Assembly (NCBI GenBank): GCA_001970955.1
Contig: MPUH01000937.1
Span: forward strand, 1-28,861
Length of the DNA stretch: 28,861 nucleotides
Source of the DNA: Stentor coeruleus
Lineage: Eukaryota > Ciliophora > Heterotrichea > Heterotrichida > Stentoridae
Direction: 5' to 3'
In this document: piece by piece, positions 8,508 through 18,162 of the stretch
Numbering within the stretch: position 1 is the stretch's first letter
How the letters are laid out: the number at the start of each line of letters is the position of its first letter
Notes under the pieces: model-generated
Told to the model about the DNA's origin: nothing
What the model saw: the letters and a program-made list of their open reading frames with translations, nothing else
Database searches by the model: none
Position numbers and translations under genes: made by a program

Positions 8508-9318
8508 ATTCGTTATTTATTCCCATTTAAGCATCTATATAAAGTAATTTTCATGTTTTAGATTTAATACTTTTTAGAGTATTTGGATATTAGGATTTTA
8601 ATTTATATAAAATATCAGTGTCTCGATAATTAGTTTAAAATATTTATGCTGAGTTCTTTAATTATGATTGAGATAAACAATAAGATAAATTTTGGTATGA
8701 GAATCTAGTTATTAATTTATTATAGTTTTTTGTTTAAAAGGTTATATTCTTGGATTAATTAATACCCAGAATCATGTGCAATATTTCATTAAACTCTAGT
8801 ATAAAATTAAAGTAATTATAAAAGTAAAATTTTAAATCTTCTGGGAAAAAAAATTGTTGGAATTTCTATTTCAATTGTTGTGAGAGTACTTAAAACTTCT
8901 GGTGCTAAATTGTTACATTATTTGATAAGTAGCTAATAAATATAAATTTAGGTTATAATATAAAAATATGTTGATTAAATTTATTATGGACTTAAAATAA
9001 TATGTGAAGGCCTTCAAATGCCAAAAGAAATCATTTCATTATGCATCTTCTATCAATCATATTATTTAGTTTCCTGAAATTATTAAAAATTTTATTCCTC
9101 ATCTAATTCTAAGAGGTAGAAAGTAGCAATTTTACAATAATTAAATCAAAATTACGTAACTATTTATAAGTCAATCAGGAAATACTAATAATTTATTTTA
9201 AGGTAGTCTTTATTCTTTAGCTTATAAAATAACTTTATTTAGTCTTGATGTAATACTCGCTTCGTTTGTGTCTAGCGATTCTGATTCCTAAAATTAACCC
9301 TTAAGCATACCAATAAAT
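8508..9318. other. Intergenic, no supported gene
   Basis: AT-rich 5' flank of sestrin. Around 9004-9070 a short frame reads EGLQMPKEIISLCIFYQSYY before a stop. It looks protein-like but is too short to assign. Confidence 0.4.
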
Positions 9319-9735
9319 ATGTCAAACAGCTAGTTCAAGTAAAGTTTCAAATGATTGACAAAAGAGTTTGCATAGAGGTCATCAAAGAGTTTAGAACTTT
9401 ACCTTGTGGTCTTCAAGATAAGCTTATCAAAGAATTTAGTTATATTTATGGTCATTCATATAATTTCAGTGAGAACTTGCCAGACTACTTAATCATCCTA
9501 AACTTATGGAAATGTTTATAACCTTTACAAGATATCGAAAAACTAAAAAATTGGTCGTAGTTAGCATGATTACAATTTACCATTTAGAGCAAATTGAAAA
9601 TAATCATAGACCAGATAATCAATATTTTACATGTCACAGAATTAAGATTTATTATAAAAACCAGATGGTTCAGCTCCAAATTTCCTATAATTATTCACTG
9701 CTTCGTTTTGAGGCAGGTTATTTGGATTGATTTTT
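9319..9735 (+). pseudogene. Broken tandem copy of the downstream GNAT-like gene
   Basis: A decayed duplicate of the intact gene at 10100. Both begin in the same context (ATAAATATGTCA). From 9351 it reads MIDKRVCIEVIKEFRTL and CGLQDKLIKEF, matching MLDKKVYIEQIEEFRTL and GLQDRLIQEF. After a frameshift near 9470-9480 it continues LARLLNHPKLMEMFITFTRY, then MITIYHLEQIENNHRPDNQY, against ARILNHPKLL and MITVYHFVLLENDNRPENQY. Stops occur between the ATG and 9351, and homology is lost near 9690. The 3' half of the gene is missing. Confidence 0.85.
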
Positions 9736-9739
9736 GAGC

Positions 9740-10099
9740 TTATTTTATCATATTGATTGTACATATTTTTTTATAGTTTTTGAGTTTACTATTAGAATTA
9801 TAAACAATCAGATTATCAAAAGTCCATTAAGAAAAATTGATAGTTAGTTGAGATGAAAAAATCTCAACCTGGGATAAATTCTATTTCTGATTTATAGTCA
9901 AACTATTTATTAGACTATATAAATATACTAGCGATTGCATCTAAGATTTTAAATCAAAAGATCCAAACGTTTAGTAAGAGAATTTATATAGAACTAATTA
10001 TAACTTGGCACTTTATATTTTAACAAAACTTTTATCATTTTTTACTAGGAATAAACTGTTTTTATGATATCAAATTGGGTGATAAATAAGATTATAAAT
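9740..10099. other. Intergenic spacer
   Basis: AT-rich spacer between the broken and intact GNAT-like copies. It contains a perfect 8-bp stem with a 6-nt loop at 9847-9868, probably fortuitous. No gene seen. Confidence 0.4.
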
Positions 10100-10972
10100 A
10101 TGTCAGCAACTGCACCCAATGCATCCAATCAAAAGATGCTAATGCTTGATAAGAAAGTATATATTGAACAAATCGAAGAGTTTCGTACTTTGCATTTTGG
10201 CCTTCAAGATAGACTGATTCAAGAATTTCGTTCTCTCTATGACCTTTATTTCGATTTAAGTGAGGAGCATCTCGCTAGAATACTTAATCATCCTAAACTA
10301 TTATCAATGATAGTAACCCTTGCAAGAGATCGTAAAACGCACAAACTAATCTCAATCGACATGATTACTGTTTACCATTTTGTACTTCTTGAAAATGATA
10401 ATCGACCAGAAAATCAATATATAACTGGTCATGGAATTTTAGTCGTGGATGAAAATTATCGAATGAATGGATTAATAGAAGTAATGTCAGAAGTAAGTGA
10501 GGATTTGATATTTAAATTATATCCAAAGGCTAATAAAATAGCATATGGTTTTATTGTCTCTCCATATACTTACAATTATGTTATGAAGCGTAGTAGTTTA
10601 ACAATACCCGGAGAAAATATTGATCCAAAAGTTCAGAAGCTTTTTGAAAAAATGGCTGAAACAGTACCTATTCCTTCAAAAAGAATAGGTGATGATCCTT
10701 TTGTAATGTCGGTGTTCCCTCCAGTCAAAACCGATTTTGACTTTTTGCATCAGAATATTGATAAATTGCCAATGCATATGAAATATTATGCTAAAAAAAC
10801 TGGACTTATACCGGGAGTGGGAATATTAACTGTACAAGTTAATTATATGCTTGAAGGAAATACTGCTGGTCTACCTGCAGGAGATTATATTAAAGAAAGA
10901 AAGAAATATAAAGGAGAAATTAGATATATACAAGGGAAACCTACTTTTGATAAGCCTATTCCAAAAATATAA
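10100..10972 (+). CDS. Unknown protein with a GNAT-like fold pattern
   Basis: A 290-residue protein. I placed the start at 10100 rather than the in-frame ATG at 10064 because the decayed upstream copy conserves exactly this ATG and its context. Residues about 70-170 have a strand/turn pattern like an N-acetyltransferase: LISIDMITVYHFVLLEN, then GHGILVVDENYRMNGLIEVM, reminiscent of motif A (V-pp-yRg-Gl), and a following strand FIVSPYTYNYVMKR. The acetyl-CoA signature R/Q-x-x-G-x-G/A is not intact (RMNGLI), so activity is doubtful and the assignment is tentative. The C-terminal part (about 205-290) is lysine- and proline-rich. The gene is the surviving member of a tandem pair. Confidence 0.75.
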   Translation: MSATAPNASNQKMLMLDKKVYIEQIEEFRTLHFGLQDRLIQEFRSLYDLYFDLSEEHLARILNHPKLLSMIVTLARDRKTHKLISIDMITVYHFVLLENDNRPENQYITGHGILVVDENYRMNGLIEVMSEVSEDLIFKLYPKANKIAYGFIVSPYTYNYVMKRSSLTIPGENIDPKVQKLFEKMAETVPIPSKRIGDDPFVMSVFPPVKTDFDFLHQNIDKLPMHMKYYAKKTGLIPGVGILTVQVNYMLEGNTAGLPAGDYIKERKKYKGEIRYIQGKPTFDKPIPKI

Positions 10973-11150
10973 GTAGAATTTAGTTAAGGTTTTATAGAAT
11001 TTTATACAAAAGAAGTTTGAAATATGAATATAGTAAATATGTTTCTGTAAAGTACATAATTTATATATTATCAGTATATTGCAATAAACTAAAATATCAT
11101 ATTCTGACATAAGCTTTTCAAGTTAAAATAACTAAAATAACTTAGTAAAT

Positions 11151-11386
11151 TAAGTGAAATAATGATTAATATTAGTTAGGAATTATCACTTGACTATTGT
11201 CCAGCCCTTGTTAATTTTCTTCTTTTATAGTATATTTTCGTGATAAAGTTTTTTATTTCTCTGTCGATCTTGATTATTTCTTGTTTGTCGTGTTTTTCTC
11301 TAAGTGTTTTTTCAAATTCTTCATTCCATAAAACGATATACGATAATGAAAAAAAATTATTTTCTTCATTCGCATATTTTTTAAGT
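11151..11386. repeat. Dispersed repeat, copy 1 (inverted relative to 21170-21399)
   Basis: About 236 bp closely matches the reverse complement of 21170-21399, including long near-identical blocks such as TTGACTATTGTCCAGCCCTTG and TTTCTCTGTCGATCTTGATT. Similarity is high in the middle and weaker at the end near 11151-11180. There is no terminal inverted repeat or target-site duplication that I can see. Confidence 0.85.
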
Positions 11387-11418
11387 TTGTTTTCTATTTC
11401 ATGTCTTTCAGTTTGTAT
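11194..11418 (-). pseudogene. C-terminal fragment of an unknown coding sequence within the dispersed repeat
   Basis: An open frame of 74 codons on the minus strand, without a start, ending in TAG. It is highly charged and helical (IQTERHEIENKLKKYANEEN, then LWNEEFEKTLREKHDKQEII, ending KIYYKRRKLTRAGQ). Immediately upstream in the same frame are a TGA (11419-11421) and, further up, a TAA, with protein-like sequence beyond. I read it as the tail of a decayed gene. Copy 2 has lost the frame through two 1-nt deletions and a TAA, which shows the repeat derives from coding sequence. Family unknown. Confidence 0.5.
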
Positions 11419-11689
11419 TCATTGCAATAAGTGAAATAATGATAAGAGTTCTTTTGTTTTCGTTCCTTCTTAAATATTCTTTTCAATCAATTTTCCAATT
11501 CTTTTCTTCACTGAAATATTAAATCGGAATATGTTAAGTATTCAGACAGCAAAGAATTATGAGATAAGATCTTCTGAAACAACTTTTTATACTATGATAC
11601 CCTTTAATAGTGTATGTAAAAGTATTAATTCTTACAATAAACGCAAATTAAGTCTGGTATTAAAAGATTTAGTATTATTTTTTAGTAAT

Positions 11690-12170
11690 TGAAAACTGAA
11701 GGGAAAAAATATTTGAAGCAATTATTTTTTATATCAAATACGCAGACTGTGCTTTTAAAGTGAGAAAATTATTGAAGAATTTTCTGAAAATCGATTAGGA
11801 GACTTATATGTTATTACTTGTATTTTTACAATTTCAATAAAGTTGAATTAGATACTATTAGTTTTATTTACTTTTATTAGAAAGTAGGCTTTATTTATAC
11901 CTTGAAAGATTAAAAAACTTGTCTAAAATTTGAATGTGATACAAAAACAAATGCAAAAATCTGGTCAAAGAATAAATTGAAAGTAAAACAAATTTCAAGA
12001 ATTGTTTGAACAAAACCAGAAAATTTTAAAAGAACCAACAAAATTCTTAAATGCTTACTAAACTACAATAAAATAGAAGAATTTGATCCATTAAGTATGC
12101 AAGTTACTAAGAAATATCTTATTAATCACCCTAAAATTTTCATACACCAAACACTTATCCAAAATAATAT
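11690..12170 (+). pseudogene. Probable relic of an unidentified gene
   Basis: Protein-like segments occur in order on the plus strand but in different frames with stops between: AIIFYIKYADCAFKVRKLL (about 11719), EEFSENRLGDLYVIT (about 11775), FQELFEQNQKILKEPTKFL (about 11995), and IEEFDPLSMQVTKKYLINHP (about 12074). I do not recognise the family. The evidence is only the look of the translation, so chance cannot be excluded. The rest of the gap to 12369 is a C-rich, G-poor leader of the next gene. Confidence 0.3.
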
Positions 12171-12369
12171 CAAATTTGTTTACCAAATATTTCTTATTAC
12201 TCATAGTCTAATATCACATATTTTACAAACCATTCTAATCATCCTTTTAACCAAAATTATATAAAAAACTCTAAACTAAACTTGAAAAAACCTAAACAAA
12301 AAATCTTAATTCTGAAAAACTTCGAAATCCTCTAAAAATAAAATTCCAATAATTTATTATTTAAATCAC

Positions 12370-14040
12370 ATGACTGAAAAGCCGGAAAATTTTCTAAGAA
12401 ATGCAGAAATAGTCGCCTATGAAACTGTTGAAGAGATATTATCTCAAGGTGGAAATCAGCTTTATGAAAGTTATTTAACTAAAGCTTCAACTCCTTATTC
12501 AGTCAAGTCAACAATTGCTGTATCAGTATCAATGATTGAACTTTTGTATTTTAGAAGAGATATCAGAATACACAAAGAAAGTAATATAAAAGTAGATGAT
12601 GAAACTGAGCAATGGATTGAAGAAATCGAGCCTGTACCTTGTAGTATTGATACTTGGGCTAGGAATGCGGTACCGGTAAAAAGAAAAATAAGGATTCCTA
12701 AGATAGAAAACCCAACAAATCCTACACAACCTGATGCAAGATCAATGAAAAGTTATAGTTCAAGAAGATCTGGCATGCCGAGAATACAAAAACTTAATAA
12801 AAGTTTAAAAGATATTAAAGATAGCCACATAATTGAAGAAGGGATAACCCCAACCCCAATGCTTCAAGAAAAAATATCAGAAATCAACGAAGAAGTAGAA
12901 AATTTGCGTGGTAGGAAAGAGCAAGAGTTAAAAAGACGTAAAGAAGACCAAGAGAGGTTGAAGAAAATGAAAGAAGAAGAAACAGAAAATGAGAAAAAAA
13001 TCCAAAAAGAAGCTGAAGAGATGAAAAAAAAGAACTTCACATACGACTACCGAGGTAAAATTATATTCGTTAACCCTGTCAAAACTGAAAATCTTCCAGA
13101 CCCTGGTGCTCAAATAAGATACTTATCCCAAGAACCCCCAATCGAAGTACCTAAACCTAAAAATAAAAAAAACCCACAAAAAGAATTTCTTTCAGTCAAA
13201 AGAATGAAAACAGCTCCACAGTTAGAAAAAGACTGGGTAAAAAATGTGACTATGATCCAACCACCTTTAATAGAAGCTATAAAACTTAACCCTGGTGTAA
13301 CTTTTATTGAAGGGACAAAAACTAGACTACCTCCTGCAGAAACCCCAGAAAACTTTCGAACTATAAGCAGAAAACAATACAATGCCCTTTATCAGCTTAA
13401 AAATGATCCTAATAATATGAAAATGCTTGTCCCTAATAATGGTATAATTGGAGATAAAAATCAATCTTCTGTTAGTAGTATGGAGTCTATGAAAAAATAT
13501 CATGATAGTAAAAAAGACCTTTTTGATATGATCCCTGATTATGAAAATGAAGTTGTAGACTCAGAGTTTAGCCAAAAAAACATCCCGTCGATTTCTAGGG
13601 CGAAATCTCAGCTTCATGGAAAAATCATACAATATGGTTCTGATTATAAACTTGATATATCAGCTGGACCAACTGAAAAATTCAATGCAGAAATCCTGAA
13701 TAATAAACAATGGGGATTAAACCCTCCTATTAAAGAACCGAAAGTTTTTGAAAGACTACCAACGAAACCTTCAGCTAAGCAACTTAGAGAATTATATGGG
13801 AATATTATGAAGAAACCTAAAGATACACCTTTTGTAACACCGACTGAGTTATGGGATGAACAAGGGCCTAAGATTAAAAAACCTCGTGATAGGCCGAATA
13901 TTGAAAGGGTTGAGAGAAAAACTAGAATGCCTCCTCCACCTTATGGGTTTACTATGGTCAATGCACTACCTGATATTGGAGGTTTAGGTGCTTCTGGAAC
14001 AAGTGGAAGGTCTTTAAATAGATCAGAGATTATAAAGTAG
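12370..14040 (+). CDS. Coiled-coil protein with C2orf81-like motifs
   Basis: A 556-residue protein ending in TAG. Residues 8-65 form a helical N-terminal domain (FLRNAEIVAYETVEEILSQG). It is followed by EPVPCSIDTWARNAVPVK (87-104), which resembles the EP-PxxIDSWA-G-VP block of the C2orf81 family. Residues about 165-222 are a charged coiled coil, directly followed by FTYDYRGKIIFVNPVK (223-238), a strand-rich motif also typical of that group. The C-terminal half is low-complexity, rich in Pro, Lys and Asn. C2orf81 relatives are found in ciliated organisms and are of unknown function. The family link is from memory of motifs and is moderate; that this is a real gene is clear. Its last codons lie in the 139-bp duplication around the N at 14164. 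Confidence 0.8.
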   Translation: MTEKPENFLRNAEIVAYETVEEILSQGGNQLYESYLTKASTPYSVKSTIAVSVSMIELLYFRRDIRIHKESNIKVDDETEQWIEEIEPVPCSIDTWARNAVPVKRKIRIPKIENPTNPTQPDARSMKSYSSRRSGMPRIQKLNKSLKDIKDSHIIEEGITPTPMLQEKISEINEEVENLRGRKEQELKRRKEDQERLKKMKEEETENEKKIQKEAEEMKKKNFTYDYRGKIIFVNPVKTENLPDPGAQIRYLSQEPPIEVPKPKNKKNPQKEFLSVKRMKTAPQLEKDWVKNVTMIQPPLIEAIKLNPGVTFIEGTKTRLPPAETPENFRTISRKQYNALYQLKNDPNNMKMLVPNNGIIGDKNQSSVSSMESMKKYHDSKKDLFDMIPDYENEVVDSEFSQKNIPSISRAKSQLHGKIIQYGSDYKLDISAGPTEKFNAEILNNKQWGLNPPIKEPKVFERLPTKPSAKQLRELYGNIMKKPKDTPFVTPTELWDEQGPKIKKPRDRPNIERVERKTRMPPPPYGFTMVNALPDIGGLGASGTSGRSLNRSEIIK

Positions 14041-14303
14041 ATTTAATTTATCTAATGCTTTTAAGTATTTTAGACTTGGATTTTTATTTAAAAAATTTTT
14101 CCTAACACCTAAAATATTCATCAACTCAAACTAAAAACCATGAACTACATTTAAAACCCCAAANAGAGATTATAAAGTAGATTTAATTTATCTAATGCTT
14201 TTAAGTATTTTAGACTTGGATTTTTATTCAAAAAAATTTTCCTAACACCTAAAATATTCATCAACTAAAACTAAAAACCATGAACTACATTTAAAACCCC
14301 AAA
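14025..14303. repeat. 139-bp direct duplication around an N (likely unmerged contig overlap)
   Basis: 14025-14163 and 14165-14303 are near-identical (about four differences), separated by the single N at 14164. The left copy contains the last codons and stop of the coiled-coil gene; the right copy repeats them out of context. This fits two overlapping contig ends, perhaps allelic, rather than a true tandem repeat. If so, the real spacer to the NDR kinase gene is about 150 bp. Confidence 0.8.
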
Positions 14304-14334
14304 AAATTCTCTAATTAAAATTAATATAAACAAT

Positions 14335-15753
14335 ATGGACAATACTAGAATAAGCCCACTACGAAAGCATGAAGCTAAAGAAGATGCAGCAATATCATCA
14401 ATATCAAAAGAAAAAGCTCAAGCTGCAAAATCATATATAGAAATGAAATACTCTCGTATGAAAAAAGAAGATCTAGCTAAACGGGAGTGTTGGGAAGAAT
14501 TAAACCAAAAAATGGCCGAGCTAGCTTTATCTCAAACAGAACAACAAATGGTCAAGCACGAGATTTTCCATCGTGAAGCAGAGAATCTTAGAAATAAACG
14601 TCGAAGAATCACTATCTTTGACTATGAACCAATAGCAATAATCGGCCGTGGAGCATTCGGTGAAGTCCGGGTAGTTCGTCATAAGGCCACTGGTGAGTTC
14701 CTAGCAATGAAAAAAATGAATAAAGGCGAAATGTTAAAAAAAAACCAAATCAACCATGTCAGAGCTGAAAGAAACATATTAGCCCTAGCGAAAAATGACT
14801 GGATAATTGATTTGAAAGTATCATTTCAAGATGAAAAATTCTTGTATTTAGTCATGGAGTATCTTGCTGGAGGAGATTTAATGACTATGCTTATCAAAAG
14901 AGATATTCTTCCTGAAAACGAAGCTAAATTCTATATAGCCGAGACTATAATAGCAGTTGAATCAGTACACAAATTGAATTATATACATCGAGACCTAAAA
15001 CCTGATAATATCCTAATAGACAATTTAGGCCATGTAAAACTTTCTGATTTTGGCCTATGCAAACAAAGCGAAATTAACTTTGAAAGCCCATACTCAAATC
15101 TTACCAGGTTTGAAGAAGAAGCTCGATACAAACAGCTTCTTGATAAAAAAACTGAATTTAAACGAAGTAGAAAATTAGCTTATTCAACTGTTGGAACACC
15201 TGATTATATAGCTCCTGAGATTTTTGCTAGAAAAGGTTATGATGAATCTGTTGACTGGTGGTCAGTTGGTGTGATTTTGTTTGAAATGGTTGTTGGTTAC
15301 CCACCATTTTTTGCTGATGATCCAAGTATTACATGTCAGAAAATATTACATTGGAAAAAAACATTTGCTATACCTAGAGAAGCTAATTTATCTAGGGAAG
15401 TTACTGATTTGATAAGAAAACTTGTCACTGATGCAAGTAATAGGTTAGGATGTAAAGGTGCGGATGAGATTAAAAGACATCCTTTTTTTGCTGATGTTGA
15501 TTGGGAAAATTTAAGAAAATCTACCCCGCCTTGGGTACCGAAATTAAGTTCTGAGTATGATACGACGAATTTTGATAAGTTTGAGGAAATTGAACCATTT
15601 TATCCTCAGGAAAAACCTAAAAAGAGGAAGAGGAAAGACCCAAATTTCCCTGCGTATACTTTTAAAAAAGAAGATGAACCGAATCTGTGCTTGATTAATG
15701 CGATTAAGGAACTGGAAGCTATTAGAGAGTCTGCTCCTAGAAATTTATCGTAA
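14335..15753 (+). CDS. NDR-family AGC serine/threonine kinase (STK38/Cbk1/Orb6 type)
   Basis: NDR kinases work with MOB coactivators under Hippo/MST-type kinases to control morphogenesis and division. The 472-residue protein has the basic helical N-terminal MOB-binding region (about 20-90), the Gly loop GRGAFGEV (104-111), the ATP-binding Lys126, HRDLKPDN with catalytic Asp220, and DFG at 238-240. Between DFG and APE is the NDR-type insert with basic autoinhibitory residues (EFKRSRK), then AYSTVGTPDYIAPE with Ser284 matching the NDR1 Ser281 site. The C-terminal hydrophobic motif FPAYTF puts Thr442 at the Thr444 phosphosite. All catalytic residues are intact. LATS kinases are the alternative, but the length and insert favour NDR. 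Confidence 0.95.
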   Translation: MDNTRISPLRKHEAKEDAAISSISKEKAQAAKSYIEMKYSRMKKEDLAKRECWEELNQKMAELALSQTEQQMVKHEIFHREAENLRNKRRRITIFDYEPIAIIGRGAFGEVRVVRHKATGEFLAMKKMNKGEMLKKNQINHVRAERNILALAKNDWIIDLKVSFQDEKFLYLVMEYLAGGDLMTMLIKRDILPENEAKFYIAETIIAVESVHKLNYIHRDLKPDNILIDNLGHVKLSDFGLCKQSEINFESPYSNLTRFEEEARYKQLLDKKTEFKRSRKLAYSTVGTPDYIAPEIFARKGYDESVDWWSVGVILFEMVVGYPPFFADDPSITCQKILHWKKTFAIPREANLSREVTDLIRKLVTDASNRLGCKGADEIKRHPFFADVDWENLRKSTPPWVPKLSSEYDTTNFDKFEEIEPFYPQEKPKKRKRKDPNFPAYTFKKEDEPNLCLINAIKELEAIRESAPRNLS

Positions 15754-16704
15754 ATATTAACAATTTTAACATTGATTTTGAAAATGTGTGAGGCTAAATG
15801 TGGTGAGGTAGATAAGGGGGTATTTGAGGGAAGAGATTTTATATGATTGTGGAGAGATGGGATAAATTTTAAAGTGGAGAAAGAATTAAAGGAGTGAGAT
15901 AAATATTTGGGATTTTTTTGTCGGTTGTTTTGCTTGGTGATAGTTATGAATAGAGATTATTTATTATAAAGAAAGGAAAATTTGGTGAGTTAGATTTGTT
16001 TGTGTGTTTCTGAATAGATTTTTTTATAAGCAGAACTTTAAAGATTTTAAGAGGAATTTATTACTGTAATAGATTTATATAATTGTATTTGACAAGTATT
16101 AGAATTTTAATTTTAATTTTAAAAGAAACTTCGTAGAGAGGAGAAAGATATGGTTTTAGCTGATAATTTGATATGTTAGGTTTAGAAACATAGAAATTTT
16201 AATATAACAGGATTTTCCAAGATAGTCAGTAGGTAATTAAAAGAGAAATTTAGACCCAGATAGACAAGTGTCAGGTCCTAGAACTTACAGGCCATGAACT
16301 CTTATCATTTTTAGAGAACAACTTATATGTTATACAAAAAAACTCAAAAAACATAAAACTATACGAATACTGAAAAAGCTTATCCTAGTATCAGAAGTTT
16401 ATGAAATAAAACTGAAAAAAGTCTTTCTTTCATCATTAAAATGAAATAAATCTAAACTCAACTATTTTTTTTCTGGGTTAGTAAATCATAAGCAAATTGC
16501 TATTTGAAATCTGAAAATCCCTAAACTATCTTTATTTGAAAACCCAAAAGCATATATCCCAATATCTTTTTGGCAAAAATAAAAGTGCATCTTCAGTATT
16601 TTAATAATATCACTTCCAAAAACATATAAAATCCTCCTAAAAACAATCAATTCTACCTAACTTTATTTTCAATAATCAGACTATACTTATCTAATAATTT
16701 CCTA
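15754..16704. other. Long convergent intergenic region with strand-composition switch
   Basis: About 950 bp with no gene seen. Downstream of the NDR kinase the plus strand is extremely G-rich over C (15781-15960: 57 G, 3 C). After about 16300, approaching the 3' end of the minus-strand gene, the bias flips to C over G. The switch point is near the middle of the gap. Confidence 0.6.
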
Positions 16705-18138
16705 CTAATTATTATCACAAAGCAAGGCAAAATTCAATACAAAACTATTGTTAGCAAGCTTGAAGATTTGAACTGCAAATAAAATTCCAAGTGAAATTAT
16801 CATTATAAATATCAAGACAATTAATAAAAGATAATTTTTTTTTCTTTGTAATATCCAAGGACGAAGACCTAATGAACCACCTAGACTTCCTAAGATAGAT
16901 ACGAGAGTTATCCAGATGCAATATCTATAATCTAAGTCATTGGAGATTATAAATTGGAGTGTTGGAATACTTGATGTATAACATATGGCAAAAGATGATG
17001 AAAATGTTGTTACAGCTGGTGGTAAGTTAAAATAAAGGAGGAAAGGGCTTATAATATAACCTGTAGACATACCGAGAACACCTAGAAAATAGCCGAATAT
17101 TAGACTGAATGTTAATACTTTTAGGCAGAGACGATAGGTCCAAATTATGTCATATGGCTGAAAATTGTATGAGGATGCTTGGTATATTTTGGTTTTGTTT
17201 ACAAGGTAAAATGATGTGTAAGTATTGATGATTAATATTAGTATAGCGTATATTGCTATAAGATAAGCATATTTGTCTGAACATGGAGATACACCAACCA
17301 CTGAAGGACTTAGAAAAATATTTGATAGGAATACACTTATTATAAATACCAAAACATAATAAACCAACTGAATATTCGTCATCACTCTTTTGTTCTGAGC
17401 TAAAAAATATTCAAACTTAACTTTAATCTCATTTTTTTCTATATCTTTTTTTCCTATTTCAATGACTTCTTCATTTTGAGCATAGTTATCCTGATATTTT
17501 TCAGGCTCATTAATATAATTGTTTTCGTTTTCTGAGTTTTTCGCATCGTTAGATTCAGAGTGATCATTATTGTTTACAAAATTTTCAATATTTTCACTAT
17601 TTTCTTCGAGATTGTGTCCAAAAATCGCCTGCTCACTTTCAATACTTTGTGGTAGCCTGTCTGTACTAGCGATATGATCTGAATTTTCTTCATTATTTTT
17701 GGCAGTACATTGCGATAATATGCCTGCTGGATTTTTATAATATAAAATAATTTTCAGAAGCACAAAAATACAGAGAATTCCATTAAATGTGACAAAAATA
17801 ACAGAAATCAGCCACACTGGAAAAGCTGGGATTACATGAGATCCAAAACTCAGACCTAATAGAACAGGGGTAATAACTTGCATTAGTATATCGAATTCTA
17901 TCATTGGTTTATCTCCTAAAGGGCTTCTTGTCTTAAATCTTAAAAGCATAGTTGTCAAAGTTCCTGTGAAAATCAAAACTTGGGTATAGCCGATTGAATA
18001 GTAAAGGTTGAACTTAAATAATAATAGAAATATTCCTATAGCAAAGACACTGCCTCCAAGTCCTGCAGTTCTTCCTACGATTGACAATAAAAACAAAATA
18101 AAGCTCCCAAATAATTCTTCTAAGTTAAAAATAATCAT
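16705..18138 (-). CDS. TauE/SafE-type multi-spanning membrane protein (copy A)
   Basis: An integral membrane protein of the TauE/SafE (DUF81) family, whose bacterial members are proposed anion or organosulfonate exporters; the eukaryotic substrate is unknown. There are two homologous halves of hydrophobic helices. The first half carries GRTAGLGGSVFAIGIF (about 22-37) and RSPLGDKPMIEFDILMQVIT, the motif seen in plant and ciliate members (basic, then P-L-D-PLIDYD). The second half has LGMSTGYIISPFLLYFNLPP, the counterpart of the G-GGG-PLLL repeat. A polar Asn/Glu-rich loop of about 120 residues separates the halves. I set the start at 18138 because the paralogue at 19028-20440 begins there; an ATG at 18162 adds 8 residues. 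It ends in TAG. Confidence 0.85.
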   Translation of the reverse strand: MIIFNLEELFGSFILFLLSIVGRTAGLGGSVFAIGIFLLLFKFNLYYSIGYTQVLIFTGTLTTMLLRFKTRSPLGDKPMIEFDILMQVITPVLLGLSFGSHVIPAFPVWLISVIFVTFNGILCIFVLLKIILYYKNPAGILSQCTAKNNEENSDHIASTDRLPQSIESEQAIFGHNLEENSENIENFVNNNDHSESNDAKNSENENNYINEPEKYQDNYAQNEEVIEIGKKDIEKNEIKVKFEYFLAQNKRVMTNIQLVYYVLVFIISVFLSNIFLSPSVVGVSPCSDKYAYLIAIYAILILIINTYTSFYLVNKTKIYQASSYNFQPYDIIWTYRLCLKVLTFSLIFGYFLGVLGMSTGYIISPFLLYFNLPPAVTTFSSSFAICYTSSIPTLQFIISNDLDYRYCIWITLVSILGSLGGSLGLRPWILQRKKNYLLLIVLIFIMIISLGILFAVQIFKLANNSFVLNFALLCDNN

Positions 18139-18162
18139 TATAATAGTTTGATTATTAATCAT

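Noticed and set aside
8343..8561. Small plus-strand ORFs over the sestrin 5' end
   Set aside because: Overlap a well-supported gene, hydrophobic antisense content, no homology.
9847..9868. Perfect 8-bp stem with 6-nt loop
   Set aside because: A single short hairpin in AT-rich intergenic DNA of a eukaryote; not repeated elsewhere and with no functional context.
11240..11434. 64-codon plus-strand ORF in the dispersed repeat
   Set aside because: The opposite strand gives the coherent charged frame; the plus frame is Phe/Ser/Ile-rich antisense.
12529..13382. Minus-strand open frames inside the coiled-coil gene
   Set aside because: They are shadows of the plus-strand gene: no homology and biased residue content (Phe/Leu/Ser rich).
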